A DNA stretch of 17,856 nt, from assembly GCA_002450255.1 (NCBI GenBank), contig DJYW01000172.1:1-17856 (forward strand). Reading direction: 5' to 3'. Of this stretch, positions 6,879 through 14,937 are shown in pieces. The notes under the pieces are model-generated. The model was not told the DNA's origin. It searched no databases and saw only the letters and a program-made list of their open reading frames with translations. How positions within the stretch are numbered: the first letter of the stretch is position 1; each line of letters begins with the position of its first letter. Both the position numbers and the translations under genes were made by a program. Origin of the DNA: Gammaproteobacteria bacterium UBA6968. GTDB lineage: Bacteria; Pseudomonadota; Gammaproteobacteria; Pseudomonadales; Azotimanducaceae.

Positions 6879-7631
6879 ATGAGCGAATCTGTGAGCGCCT
6901 GCGTCTTGATCATCGGTAACGAAATTCTTTCCGGACGCACTCAGGACATTAATCTCAATCACATCGCCAAGACGATTGGTGCCTGGGGCATTCAGATTCA
7001 GCACGCTCGGGTCATTCCGGACGATGCCCAGATCATAGTGTCGAGCATTAACGAAACGCGGCACCAATACGATTATGTATTTACCACCGGCGGAATCGGA
7101 CCAACCCACGACGACATCACGGCAGAGTGCGTCGCGGCTGCTTTCGGCGTGAAGCTGATCGAGCATCCGGACATAGCCGTTCGAATTAAATCCAGACCAG
7201 CGCCAGACGATGTAATGGCCTCGCGCCTGCTGATGGCGCGCGTTCCGGAAGGCGCACGCTTAATCGACAACCCAACCGGTGGCCCGCAGGGATTCGCGAT
7301 GGAAAACGTACATGTCATGGCGGGCATTCCCAGAGTCATGCAGGCCATGCTCTCCTCCCTGGACGGCGAACTGCGCGGCGGCGCTGTGGTACACAGTTAC
7401 GCGGTAGAAGCGTTCACCGGCGAAAGCCAGATCGCTGACGCTTTAGCCCGTATCCAGAACGCACACAAGACGGTCGACATTGGTAGCTACCCGTTTCTCA
7501 GAGAAGAACGCTATGGCACCATGCTGGTTATTCGCGGCGTTGATCGCGACCTGCTGCAGGCGGTCGCAAAACTGATTATGACCGCCATCGAAGCGGCCGG
7601 CGAAACACCTTACGACCTCGGCTGGCAATAA
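6879..7631 (+). CDS. Stand-alone molybdopterin-binding domain protein (CinA N-terminal type)
   Basis: A 250-residue protein of the MoCF/CinA N-terminal family. It opens with ACVLIIGNEILSGRTQD (7-23), the nucleotide/pterin-binding start of CinA, and has TTGGIGPTHDD at 69-79, the family's hallmark. Full-length CinA continues with a separate nicotinamide-nucleotide amidase (PncC) domain of about 160 residues; this protein stops before it, which is a known stand-alone form rather than a truncation. In CinA this N-terminal domain has ADP-ribose pyrophosphatase activity; for the stand-alone form the substrate is uncertain. Start: the frame is open from an ATG at 6828, but ATG 6879 has TGGAG about seven bases upstream and matches the family start. 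It follows the crotonase gene by 56 bases and is probably co-transcribed. Confidence 0.87.
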   Translation: MSESVSACVLIIGNEILSGRTQDINLNHIAKTIGAWGIQIQHARVIPDDAQIIVSSINETRHQYDYVFTTGGIGPTHDDITAECVAAAFGVKLIEHPDIAVRIKSRPAPDDVMASRLLMARVPEGARLIDNPTGGPQGFAMENVHVMAGIPRVMQAMLSSLDGELRGGAVVHSYAVEAFTGESQIADALARIQNAHKTVDIGSYPFLREERYGTMLVIRGVDRDLLQAVAKLIMTAIEAAGETPYDLGWQ

Positions 7632-7672
7632 TGCGGCTCCTTAGCAGCTGATAACCGAGCGTCAAAGGACAA

Positions 7673-7700
7673 AGGTCAGAGGTCAGAGGTCAGAGGTCCG
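7673..7700. repeat. Heptanucleotide tandem repeat AGGTCAG, about four copies
   Basis: AGGTCAG is repeated perfectly at 7673-7679, 7680-7686 and 7687-7693, followed by AGGTCCG at 7694-7700. The related text AAAGGAC immediately precedes it. It lies in the 204-bp gap between the molybdopterin-binding-domain gene and the TraB/GumN gene, about 135 bases before the latter's start. It is non-coding. It could vary in copy number between strains; any effect on the downstream promoter is speculation. Confidence 0.75.
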
Positions 7701-7835
7701 CGATTACAACAACGAAAAGAGAAAAACGGCCGATAAAAAGCAAAGCCTGTCGTTTTAAAAAAGAGCAACAAAAATCAGCAGACAAAACGCATCACGCTAA
7801 ACCAACTAAGCACCGCTCATTTACGAGGCCCTATA

Positions 7836-9065
7836 ATGAACTGGTTTCCATTCTTTGTACTGAGCCTGGCCAAACGCCGGCTGCTAATACCTGCCATCGC
7901 CCTTAAACCAATCGCGTCTGTTATTGTCTTGCTCGGCTGTACAGCACTCGCGCAAGCCGCCATTTCGCCACAACCGGAGTCCCCCGCCGGTCATCGTGCA
8001 GTGGTACAGCACAGTTTAGCCCCGCAAACGCCTTACTTCAGCGCCAACCAGCCGAATAAGCTTGCCGCCGCTCAAGGTGCAATGACAGCTTGTACCACGC
8101 GAACATTGAGTCAGGCCGGTTATTGCGAAGTGGTCGAATTGGACGGCGTTGCCATTACCAGCGCGCGCACGATTAAAGATGCTGCGGACGCGAAGCAGCA
8201 TCCCCTCATGTTGTGGACATTTCGTCATAACGACACAACAGTTTATTTGGCCGGGTCGGTGCACGCGCTGAAAGCGGGTTTCTTTCCGCTGCCTGTGCAA
8301 TTCGAGGAGGCTTTTGCAAAATCCGATCACTTGGTCGTGGAAGTCGATACCGCCAAATACAGCCCAAACGTGATCCAGCAAAAGGTTTTGCAATACAGCC
8401 TGCTGTGCCCGGAAACTTTGCCTACCCCTTGCGCTAAAACTCTCAGCAGCGTAGTGCCCGAACCACAATATGGCCGGCTCCAAGCGGCTGCTAGCGATTA
8501 CGGGATTAGCCTACAATCGCTGCAGGCGTTTAAACCGAACTTTGTCGCCCAACAGCTAACCAATCTGGCACTGACTGCGATTGGCTATGATGCCAACCTG
8601 GGGCTGGAATCTTATTTCACCCAACAGCGCGGCGACAGGCCGATTCTGGAGTTAGAAACCATCGAACAACAGCTAACACTACTGTTTGATCAACCCATCG
8701 CCACCCAGTTGGCAATGCTGGAAGAAACCTTGCAGCAGTTTAACGACTATGAATCCATTCAACGCGATCTAATGAGTGCCTGGTACAACGGCGACAATGC
8801 TACTTTTAATCGACTCATCAAGGAGTCCGCAGGCGATACGCCAGCCGCCCAGGCCTTCATGCGAAAAATTGTCGACGACCGCAATCGCACCATGGCGGCC
8901 AAGATCGCTGAGCTGTTATCCAGCGAAGCAAAACCCAACGACTCAAAAGATAGCTATTTTGTGCTTGCCGGTGCTGCACATATGGTTGGTGTAACTGGCA
9001 TCCCGACCCTGCTACAACAACAGGGCTACGCCGGTCGTCGCGTTTTTTCAAAAGACACACTATAG
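7836..9065 (+). CDS. TraB/GumN family protein with signal sequence and N-terminal extension
   Basis: A 409-residue exported protein of the TraB/GumN (COG3735) family, a fold related to erythromycin-esterase/Tiki-type putative metalloproteases; cellular role unknown in most bacteria. Residues 14-41 are a basic then hydrophobic stretch ending ALAQA-AIS, a plausible signal peptidase I site. LLGC (32-35) resembles a lipobox but has Leu at the -2 position, so lipidation is less likely. The family core starts near 125 with VYLAGSVHALKAGFFPLP (His143 conserved) and ends with LAGAAHMVG (His382 conserved), followed by GIPTLLQQQGY. Between signal and core lie about 80 residues not typical of the family, with Cys86 and Cys97; another pair, Cys191 and Cys199, lies in the core. 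These spacings suggest periplasmic disulfides. The start ATG has CGAGG upstream. It stands alone between two gaps of over 200 bases. Confidence 0.85.
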   Translation: MNWFPFFVLSLAKRRLLIPAIALKPIASVIVLLGCTALAQAAISPQPESPAGHRAVVQHSLAPQTPYFSANQPNKLAAAQGAMTACTTRTLSQAGYCEVVELDGVAITSARTIKDAADAKQHPLMLWTFRHNDTTVYLAGSVHALKAGFFPLPVQFEEAFAKSDHLVVEVDTAKYSPNVIQQKVLQYSLLCPETLPTPCAKTLSSVVPEPQYGRLQAAASDYGISLQSLQAFKPNFVAQQLTNLALTAIGYDANLGLESYFTQQRGDRPILELETIEQQLTLLFDQPIATQLAMLEETLQQFNDYESIQRDLMSAWYNGDNATFNRLIKESAGDTPAAQAFMRKIVDDRNRTMAAKIAELLSSEAKPNDSKDSYFVLAGAAHMVGVTGIPTLLQQQGYAGRRVFSKDTL

Positions 9066-9130
9066 GCCGCCAACTTTTACCCCCTTCTCCACAAAGTCGC
9101 CTGTGCACGGACTTAGGGCATGCGGCGTGT

Positions 9131-9164
9131 GGCCGCGGCGCACTAGGCTAAAACCGCTGCGGCC
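9131..9164. repeat. GC-rich inverted repeat, 10-bp stem with one mismatch
   Basis: GGCCGCGGCG at 9131-9140 is complementary at nine of ten positions to CGCTGCGGCC at 9155-9164, with a 14-base loop. It lies about 65 bases downstream of the TraB/GumN stop codon. The stem would be stable in RNA, but no run of T follows, so it is not a textbook intrinsic terminator. It could be a transcript-end stabilising hairpin or an attenuating structure before the next gene. The rest of 9066-9351 shows nothing else that I can name. Confidence 0.45.
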
Positions 9165-9351
9165 GACATAGCGATTGGAACAACACCGAAACGCCCCAGA
9201 TCATTGCCTCGCTAGCTAGCGTTCGGCGGCGAACATCCGCTCAAAGTAAACCCAGCAAGTTCTTCTCTAGCAGATAATTCCCTGGCGAGAGCGTATCATC
9301 GCACTGCACCCGCTCGTAAACTCATGCCCGAAATAAAAAGGAAAGCCTGCA

Positions 9352-10344
9352 TTGTCGCCATTCGAAGAACCGTTCACGCCGCCAATCGGTCTCAGCAACC
9401 CCCACCTGCAAACTATTCTCTCTAGCCTTGGGCGCAAAAATATCTTGCCGCGCCGCGAAGCACGCTTTATTGCCGCAGCAGAAGAACGCATTATCGAAAT
9501 CGAGGGCCTGCAGCAGATGGTGCATGTGAATACCCAACCCGAGCCCGAGCAAGCTCCGCTGGTGATGCTCATTCCGGGTTGGCTGGGTCACGTCAACTCC
9601 ACCTATGTGCTATCGGCAGGTAAAGCACTATGGCAAGCGGGCTTTAATGTTGTGCGCATCAATCTGCGCGATCACGGCGAAACCGCGCACTTAAACGAAG
9701 GGTTATTCCATTCAGCTTTGTTGGATGAAGTGGTGGCCTTGATCGACCATATCCTGGACGACTTCAACGCGACGAAAGCCGGCTTAATGGGTTATTCACT
9801 GGGCGGCAACTTTGCACTGCGGATAGCGGAACGACGTCGGCACTTAGCCACCTTGGCAGTATGCCCGGCACTGAGCCCCAGCGCGACGATCCATCGCATT
9901 GAGAGCAACCGGATATACAGCGAGTACTTTCTGCGCAAATGGCGGCGGTTATATAAGCAAAAAGAACGCGCCTTTCCTGGCAAATATGACTTTGACCAAG
10001 CAATGCGGTTGTCGTCAATGCAAGCTCTGACGGATTACTTCGTGAAATACCATACCGAATACGCCTCGACAGACGAATACTTTGCCGCGTATGACATCAC
10101 CGGCGATTACTTGAACGGGGTTGATGCACACATTTTGGCGGCAATGGACGATCCGATCATTCGAATGGAAGACCTCGATGCGCTACCGACGGCGATCAAT
10201 CAGCACCGCATAGCCCATGGCGGGCATGGCGCCTTCCTGGATTCCTGGCAATTGACCAGCTGGGGGGATCGCTTCGCTAGCCACTTTTTCTGCAGCAAGC
10301 TACTCAAAAATAATGCTAAGGAAACCACTTTTGGCGTTAGCTAA
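9352..10344 (+). CDS. YheT-like alpha/beta-fold hydrolase
   Basis: A 330-residue alpha/beta hydrolase of the YheT/EMB8 family (COG0429), widespread in proteobacteria and of uncertain substrate; eukaryotic relatives act on lipids or esters. The family N-terminus is recognisable in GLSNPHLQTIL (13-23). IPGWLGH (74-80) forms the oxyanion loop, RDHGET (106-111) is characteristic, and the nucleophile elbow GYSLGGN gives Ser149. MDDPII gives the likely acid Asp266, and GGHG gives the histidine His292. It is cytoplasmic, with no signal peptide. The start is a TTG at 9352 preceded by AAGGAAAG about nine bases upstream; the nearby ATG at 9324 is out of frame. It converges with the POT transporter, whose stop lies 80 bases on. 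Confidence 0.87.
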   Translation: MSPFEEPFTPPIGLSNPHLQTILSSLGRKNILPRREARFIAAAEERIIEIEGLQQMVHVNTQPEPEQAPLVMLIPGWLGHVNSTYVLSAGKALWQAGFNVVRINLRDHGETAHLNEGLFHSALLDEVVALIDHILDDFNATKAGLMGYSLGGNFALRIAERRRHLATLAVCPALSPSATIHRIESNRIYSEYFLRKWRRLYKQKERAFPGKYDFDQAMRLSSMQALTDYFVKYHTEYASTDEYFAAYDITGDYLNGVDAHILAAMDDPIIRMEDLDALPTAINQHRIAHGGHGAFLDSWQLTSWGDRFASHFFCSKLLKNNAKETTFGVS

Positions 10345-10369
10345 GCACAGCGGTTGCGCCACCTCCTCT

Positions 10370-10395
10370 GAGGCAGCCTAAAACTAAGCCGCCTC
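10370..10395. terminator. Weak candidate bidirectional terminator hairpin
   Basis: GAGGCAGC at 10370-10377 pairs with GCCGCCTC at 10388-10395 except for one A-C mismatch, around a ten-base AT-rich loop. It lies between two convergent genes (YheT-like and POT), where a shared terminator is expected. There is no T-run on either side, so it is uncertain. Confidence 0.25.
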
Positions 10396-10424
10396 CGCGT
10401 TTAACCACGGTACCGCCGCACGAC

Positions 10425-11909
10425 TTAATCAGAGGAGCGAGCCTTAGCGCGCAGGAAGTAAGCAGCAATAACCAACAGTATGCCTAAGGCAAAGTAGTAC
10501 TGAACCATTGAGCCGAATACAGCGGGCATGCTATCCAGGCCATCGTTCATGGCATCGCCGCCTAAAAGTCCAGCTAATACGCCACCAATGGCTGAGGCCA
10601 GGAACCACAAGCCGAACATCTGACCAGCATAACGCTTTGGGGAATATCGGGAAAAAGCAGCCAAACCAATGGGCGACAGCGCAAGCTCACCCCAAGTTTG
10701 TAGAAGATAGGTCAGCAACAACCAACGCACGCCAATCGGTGCTGCCTCCATGGCGATGGCCACGGCAGCTAACATCACGACAAAACTCAGGCCCATCAAA
10801 AAGGTGCCGAGGGCAAACTTCAAAGGCAGCGATGGATCTAAATTGCGTTTACCCAAATACATCCAGAACGCGGCGAACATAGGCGCAAAGGTCACGACAA
10901 AAATAGGGTTAACGAACTGCACCCAGGCTACCGGCGCGGTAAAGCCAAAGAAGTTAAGATCAGTATAGTCACGCGCAAAGATGTTCAGTGATCCACCGGA
11001 CTGGTCGAAACCAGACCAAAATGCAGCGGCGGCGACAAACAGCAAGAGCAGCAGCACCAGATTGCGGCGCTCCTCGCTGGTGAGTTTTGCAAAAGCGAAC
11101 AGATAAACGAAATAAGCCGCCGCAAAAATGGTCAGCATGATCGCGAAGTTTTCAGCAAAGGGGCGCGGATCGATTTCAATCAAACCAAACAGCAAAACCA
11201 GCAGTACCAACACAAATGCAACACCGACGATAGAAGAAATTTGGGTCAGACGGCTGCGGCGCGCTGCACTCATTGCCACCGGCTGCGCGCCAGCATCGCC
11301 CAACAAATGACGCCAACGGATGTACTGGTAGACGCCGAGCAGCATACCCACACCGGCAGCGCCAAAGCCCCAGTGCCAACCGACGTTCTCACCAAGATAG
11401 CCGCATATCGCAAAGCCTAGTGTCGACCCAATGTTGATCGACATGTAAAAAACGGTGAAGCCGGCTTCCCGACGTGGATCGGTATCGCTGTAAAGCTGCC
11501 CCACGATAGTGGAAATATTGCCCTTCAACAGACCGGTCCCAAGCACTACGAAAATCAGACCGAGAAAAAAAGTCTGCGTAAGCGGTATCGCCAAAGTGAG
11601 ATGGCCAAGCGCAATAATGCAAGCTCCGTATAACACTGCGCGCTGATGGCCCAGCAGGTTATCCGCCAGCCAGCCGCCGGGCACAACCATGAAATACACA
11701 AACCCGACGTAAACCCCGTAAATCGCTTGGGCGTCTAATTGAGAAAGGCCTAGACCCGCATTTTCGGCAGTAATTGCACTCGTCATAAATAGAACAAGCA
11801 GGGCGCGCATACCATAGTAGGACATTCGTTCCCACATTTCGGTGAGAAACAAGGTGCGCATGCCAATGGGGTGTCCGAAAAAAGATTGTGCTTCACTACT
11901 TTCTGCCAT
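10425..11909 (-). CDS. POT-family proton-coupled peptide transporter
   Basis: Integral inner-membrane symporter of 494 residues that imports di- or tripeptides with protons (POT/PTR2 branch of the major facilitator superfamily; DtpT-like). The first helix carries the ExxER proton-coupling motif (Glu24, Glu27, Arg28 in LTEMWERMSYYG). VPGGWLADNLLG is the loop 2-3 motif. LLKGN supplies the conserved Lys129. FYMSINIGS (154-162) is the PTR2 signature. FDQSGGS in helix 7 has Asp302 where many bacterial members have Glu, as also seen in eukaryotic PepT proteins. GELALSPIGL supplies Glu408 in helix 10. More than a dozen hydrophobic segments are visible. A longer frame extends to 12029, but ATG 11909 is chosen because AGGGGG lies upstream and the extra 40 residues are hydrophilic and unlike the family. 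It follows the HMG-CoA lyase by 97 bases on the same strand. Confidence 0.93.
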   Translation of the reverse strand: MAESSEAQSFFGHPIGMRTLFLTEMWERMSYYGMRALLVLFMTSAITAENAGLGLSQLDAQAIYGVYVGFVYFMVVPGGWLADNLLGHQRAVLYGACIIALGHLTLAIPLTQTFFLGLIFVVLGTGLLKGNISTIVGQLYSDTDPRREAGFTVFYMSINIGSTLGFAICGYLGENVGWHWGFGAAGVGMLLGVYQYIRWRHLLGDAGAQPVAMSAARRSRLTQISSIVGVAFVLVLLVLLFGLIEIDPRPFAENFAIMLTIFAAAYFVYLFAFAKLTSEERRNLVLLLLLFVAAAAFWSGFDQSGGSLNIFARDYTDLNFFGFTAPVAWVQFVNPIFVVTFAPMFAAFWMYLGKRNLDPSLPLKFALGTFLMGLSFVVMLAAVAIAMEAAPIGVRWLLLTYLLQTWGELALSPIGLAAFSRYSPKRYAGQMFGLWFLASAIGGVLAGLLGGDAMNDGLDSMPAVFGSMVQYYFALGILLVIAAYFLRAKARSSD

Positions 11910-12006
11910 GCTGCCCCCTGTTATGTGAGAGACGGAGATTAAACTACTTCGGTAATAAGGACAGCCCACCACGACGGCGTCTTCGTGGTGCGAAGCCAAA
12001 CAAACA

Positions 12007-12921
12007 CTACACCGGCGGCGGAAAGACACCCGCCTTCAAAAGCATGGATGGCACCGGTTTGCCCAAGGCTTGCTCCAGCCATGCCGCACCCTCAAGCAAA
12101 GTCTGCAGCTGCAAACCATGCTCGACACCACCGCGTTGCAACATATACAACAAATCTTCCGTGGCAATATTGCCGCTGGCGTTTGGCGCGAAAGGACAAC
12201 CACCGATGCCGCCCATACTGGCGTCCAGAATCGACACGCCTGCCTGCATTGCCGCATAAGCATTAGCAATACCGGTATTGCGCGTGTTGTGAAAATGCGC
12301 GCGCAACGGTAACGGTGTCAGCTGGGCCTGCAATTCGCTAAATAACCGATAAACCTGAGTTGGCACCGCTACACCAACCGTATCCGCCAAGGCGAGTTCC
12401 ACTGGCCCTGCCGCGGCAAGAGCCTCGGCTATATCAATCACGGCCGAAGCCGTAACATCACCTTCGAAAGGGCAACCAAACGCGACGGCAATCGTCGCTT
12501 GCACAGGAAAACCCGTCTGCACACCGTCCCGAATCACTTCCGTTGCCATCGCTACAGCATCAGCCACATTTAACCCCTGATTACGAATACCGAACGTATC
12601 CGTGGCCGGCACCACCAAGCCTGCTTCGTGCAATGACGTATCACGCAGACGCCGATAGCCTCGTTCATTCAAAATCAAACCGGTGTAGCGCACCTGATCC
12701 AGCGCGGGTAAGCGTTCGCACAGTGCTTCGGCATCCGCCATTTGCGGCACTTTATGTGGATTGACGAAGCTGGTGGCTTCAATGCGAGTACAGCCCGCAG
12801 CCACCAAACGCGCCAGCAAGACGAGTTTTTGCTCTGTAGAGATATGGGTCTTTTCGTTTTGCAGGCCATCGCGAGGACTGACTTCGACCACCTGAATTTG
12901 CGTTGGCAATGTTTCAATCAT
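12007..12921 (-). CDS. mvaB: Hydroxymethylglutaryl-CoA lyase
   Basis: A 304-residue TIM-barrel lyase that splits (S)-HMG-CoA to acetoacetate and acetyl-CoA, the last step of leucine (and acyclic isoprenoid) breakdown; cytoplasmic. VSPRDGLQNE gives the catalytic Arg17 and Asp18. The metal ligands include His209 and His211 in RAHFHN. The flexible active-site loop GGIGGCPFAPNASGN holds Cys242, the conserved catalytic cysteine, followed by ATEDLLYML. GCPFEG (149-154) is also typical of the family. Start ATG 12921 has GAGAGGG upstream. Pseudomonads place this gene (liuE) next to methylcrotonyl-CoA carboxylase genes; here the neighbours are glnS and a peptide transporter, so the rest of the leucine pathway must lie elsewhere. 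The gene symbol follows bacterial usage; liuE is a synonym. Confidence 0.93.
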   Translation of the reverse strand: MIETLPTQIQVVEVSPRDGLQNEKTHISTEQKLVLLARLVAAGCTRIEATSFVNPHKVPQMADAEALCERLPALDQVRYTGLILNERGYRRLRDTSLHEAGLVVPATDTFGIRNQGLNVADAVAMATEVIRDGVQTGFPVQATIAVAFGCPFEGDVTASAVIDIAEALAAAGPVELALADTVGVAVPTQVYRLFSELQAQLTPLPLRAHFHNTRNTGIANAYAAMQAGVSILDASMGGIGGCPFAPNASGNIATEDLLYMLQRGGVEHGLQLQTLLEGAAWLEQALGKPVPSMLLKAGVFPPPV

Positions 12922-12998
12922 GGCGGCCCTCTCCGCTCGTGCTGCGCGGGTAACGCAGCGTGCATTTGCGATGCTGCGGACTGTTAGCGTGGTTTGTC

Positions 12999-13030
12999 CG
13001 CGTCAGCTATTTGCTTAAGCTATTCGCGTC
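12999..13030. repeat. Short nested direct repeats between glnS and the HMG-CoA lyase gene
   Basis: AGCTATT occurs at 13005-13011 and again at 13018-13024, separated by six bases, and the pair is flanked on both sides by CGCGTC (12999-13004 and 13025-13030). The 13-base period is close to but not exactly a helical-turn multiple. It lies in the 136-bp gap downstream of glnS and upstream of the HMG-CoA lyase gene. It could be a binding site controlling the latter; no regulator is evident here. Confidence 0.4.
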
Positions 13031-13057
13031 GACTGTCCCCATCATCTGATCGCCGCG

Positions 13058-14713
13058 CTAAAACCCTTCTCTTAAGCTGACGATTTTATTAAAAACTCCA
13101 GGCTCTGCCGCGTCTTTGCAGAAGTACCCCTGCCTCTCAAACTGAAATTGTTGGGCATCGCTATGTATCACCGCCGGTTCAATAACGGCGCTAAAGGTTT
13201 GCAGCGAGTTCGGGTCGATATCATCAATGAAAGTATCTGCTTTCGGTTGCGGTACTTTGAACAAACGTCGGTAGTCGCGGACCTGCATCGGCACACCGGC
13301 ATTGGCATCAACCCAGTGAATCACGCCTTTTGGCTTTAGCCCGGAGGTGTCCTGGCCACTGCGCGAATCCGGGAAATAGCTGCAGTTTAGCTGCACAACG
13401 GTACCCTGCTCGTCTTTGATGACTTCGTCGCAACGAATGATAAAGGCGTAGCGCAAACGTACCATGCCACCCGGCGAGAGCCGCTTCCATTTCCCCGGCG
13501 GATCTTCGGAAAAGTCGCTCGCCTCAATCAACAACGTATTGCCGAAGCTAAGCTCGCGCCCACCGAGCTCTGGGTTTTGCATATGCCAGGGCCCTTGTAA
13601 CGTATAGGAATCGGCGAGGTTCGTGAGCACCACACGCAATGGCTCTAGCACGCCCATACCACGCGGCGCATTGTGCTCGAGATCCTTACGGATACAGAAC
13701 TCCAGCAGATTCATCTCGATCACGTTGTCCTGCTTGGTGACGCCAATGCGACTACAAAAATCGCGAATCGCACCAGGGGTAACCCCACGCCGCCGCAATC
13801 CGGCGATGGTCGGCATGCGTGGGTCATCCCAACCGTGGACCAGCTCCTCGGCGACTAGACGGTTCAACAAGCGTTTGCTCATTACCGTGTACTCAAGGCC
13901 AAGACGAGAAAATTCAATTTGCGGCGGGTGATAATTTAAATTGATATGTTCCAGCACCCAGTCGTATAGCGGACGATGGTCCTCAAACTCAAGCGTACAC
14001 AGCGAATGCGTTATGCCTTCCAAGGCATCGCAAATACAGTGAGTAAAGTCATACATAGGGTAAATACACCAGGCGTCACCGGTACGCGCATGACTGATAT
14101 GGCGGATGCGGTAGACCACCGGGTCGCGCAAATTAATATTTGGCGAAGCCATATCAATCTTAAGCCGCAGCACGTGCTCACCATCGGCGTGCTCGCCGTT
14201 ACGCATTGCGCTAAACAGTGCCAGGTTCTCGGCTACCGTACGCTCGCGGTAAGGACTGTTGGTCCCAGGCTCGGTCAGCGTGCCGCGGCCTATGCGCATA
14301 GCTTCCGCAGTTTGCGAACAAACATAAGCGTTGCCATCCTCAATCAACTGAACCGCGTAATCGTGAATCTGTTGAAAGTAATCGGATGCATAGGTCACCG
14401 CGATCCATTCAAACCCAAGCCAGGCTACGTCCGTCTGAATTGCTTCAACGTACTCTTCTTTTTCCTTCACCGGATTGGTGTCGTCGAAGCGCAAATAAGT
14501 TTTACCACCGAACTCGGCTGCTACACCGAAATTCAGGCAAATGCTCTTGGCATGGCCAATATGTAAAAAACCGTTAGGTTCTGGGGGGAAACGGGTAACG
14601 ACCCCGTCGGCGAGTTTGCCTGCCTGCGTATCAGCGTGAATACGTTGACGAATAAAATCTTGCCCTTCTGCAGAGTCGGTGCTGGTGCTGTCGCCGTGGG
14701 AGCGATCGGTCAT
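13058..14713 (-). CDS. glnS: Glutamine--tRNA ligase
   Basis: Class I aminoacyl-tRNA synthetase of 551 residues that charges tRNA-Gln with glutamine; essential cytoplasmic enzyme. The ATP-binding HIGH motif is His51-His54 in FPPEPNGFLHIGHAKS, and the KMSKS-type loop reads VMSKR (277-281). LRFDDTNP (74-81) and YDFTHCI (221-227) are family blocks. The C-terminal beta-barrel anticodon domain follows, with HWVDA and the ending FNKIVSLR. Length agrees with the E. coli enzyme (554). The frame is open to 14869, but the extra 52 residues do not resemble GlnRS, and ATG 14713 is the start expected for the family; its Shine-Dalgarno (GGAACC) is modest. Presence of GlnRS of this type fits a gammaproteobacterium. 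It is transcribed divergently from the transglutaminase-like gene. Confidence 0.96.
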   Translation of the reverse strand: MTDRSHGDSTSTDSAEGQDFIRQRIHADTQAGKLADGVVTRFPPEPNGFLHIGHAKSICLNFGVAAEFGGKTYLRFDDTNPVKEKEEYVEAIQTDVAWLGFEWIAVTYASDYFQQIHDYAVQLIEDGNAYVCSQTAEAMRIGRGTLTEPGTNSPYRERTVAENLALFSAMRNGEHADGEHVLRLKIDMASPNINLRDPVVYRIRHISHARTGDAWCIYPMYDFTHCICDALEGITHSLCTLEFEDHRPLYDWVLEHINLNYHPPQIEFSRLGLEYTVMSKRLLNRLVAEELVHGWDDPRMPTIAGLRRRGVTPGAIRDFCSRIGVTKQDNVIEMNLLEFCIRKDLEHNAPRGMGVLEPLRVVLTNLADSYTLQGPWHMQNPELGGRELSFGNTLLIEASDFSEDPPGKWKRLSPGGMVRLRYAFIIRCDEVIKDEQGTVVQLNCSYFPDSRSGQDTSGLKPKGVIHWVDANAGVPMQVRDYRRLFKVPQPKADTFIDDIDPNSLQTFSAVIEPAVIHSDAQQFQFERQGYFCKDAAEPGVFNKIVSLREGF

Positions 14714-14937
14714 GCTGGTTCCAATAAACGTGTTGCTTCGAGCGCCCGCGAGGCACGCTAAAATGAGTTTGCCTTGTGTGGGTGGAGTGTGCCTCAGACG
14801 CGTAAGTCGCCGCAACAATCCGACGCGCTTACCTGCTATTCTTACACGCTCAATTTGGGCCGACAGCATGGCACCGCAACTAATTGCTGACGCCAGCAGA
14901 GACCGTAACCGTACCGATCACCGACGCTTAACTCGCT

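Noticed and set aside
7836..7943. Lipoprotein lipobox LLGC in the TraB/GumN protein
   Set aside because: Leu at the -2 position is uncommon, and a good signal peptidase I site (ALAQA) follows immediately, so simple export is more likely.
9211..9220. GCTAGCTAGC palindrome
   Set aside because: A ten-base self-complementary simple repeat; too short and isolated to interpret.
10425..11909. Asp302 in place of Glu in helix 7 of the POT transporter as an unusual feature
   Set aside because: The FDQ variant is common in eukaryotic PepT-type members, so it is within normal family variation.
13976..14566. 196-codon plus-strand frame inside glnS
   Set aside because: Antisense to conserved GlnRS blocks, including sequence near the HIGH motif; no family features.
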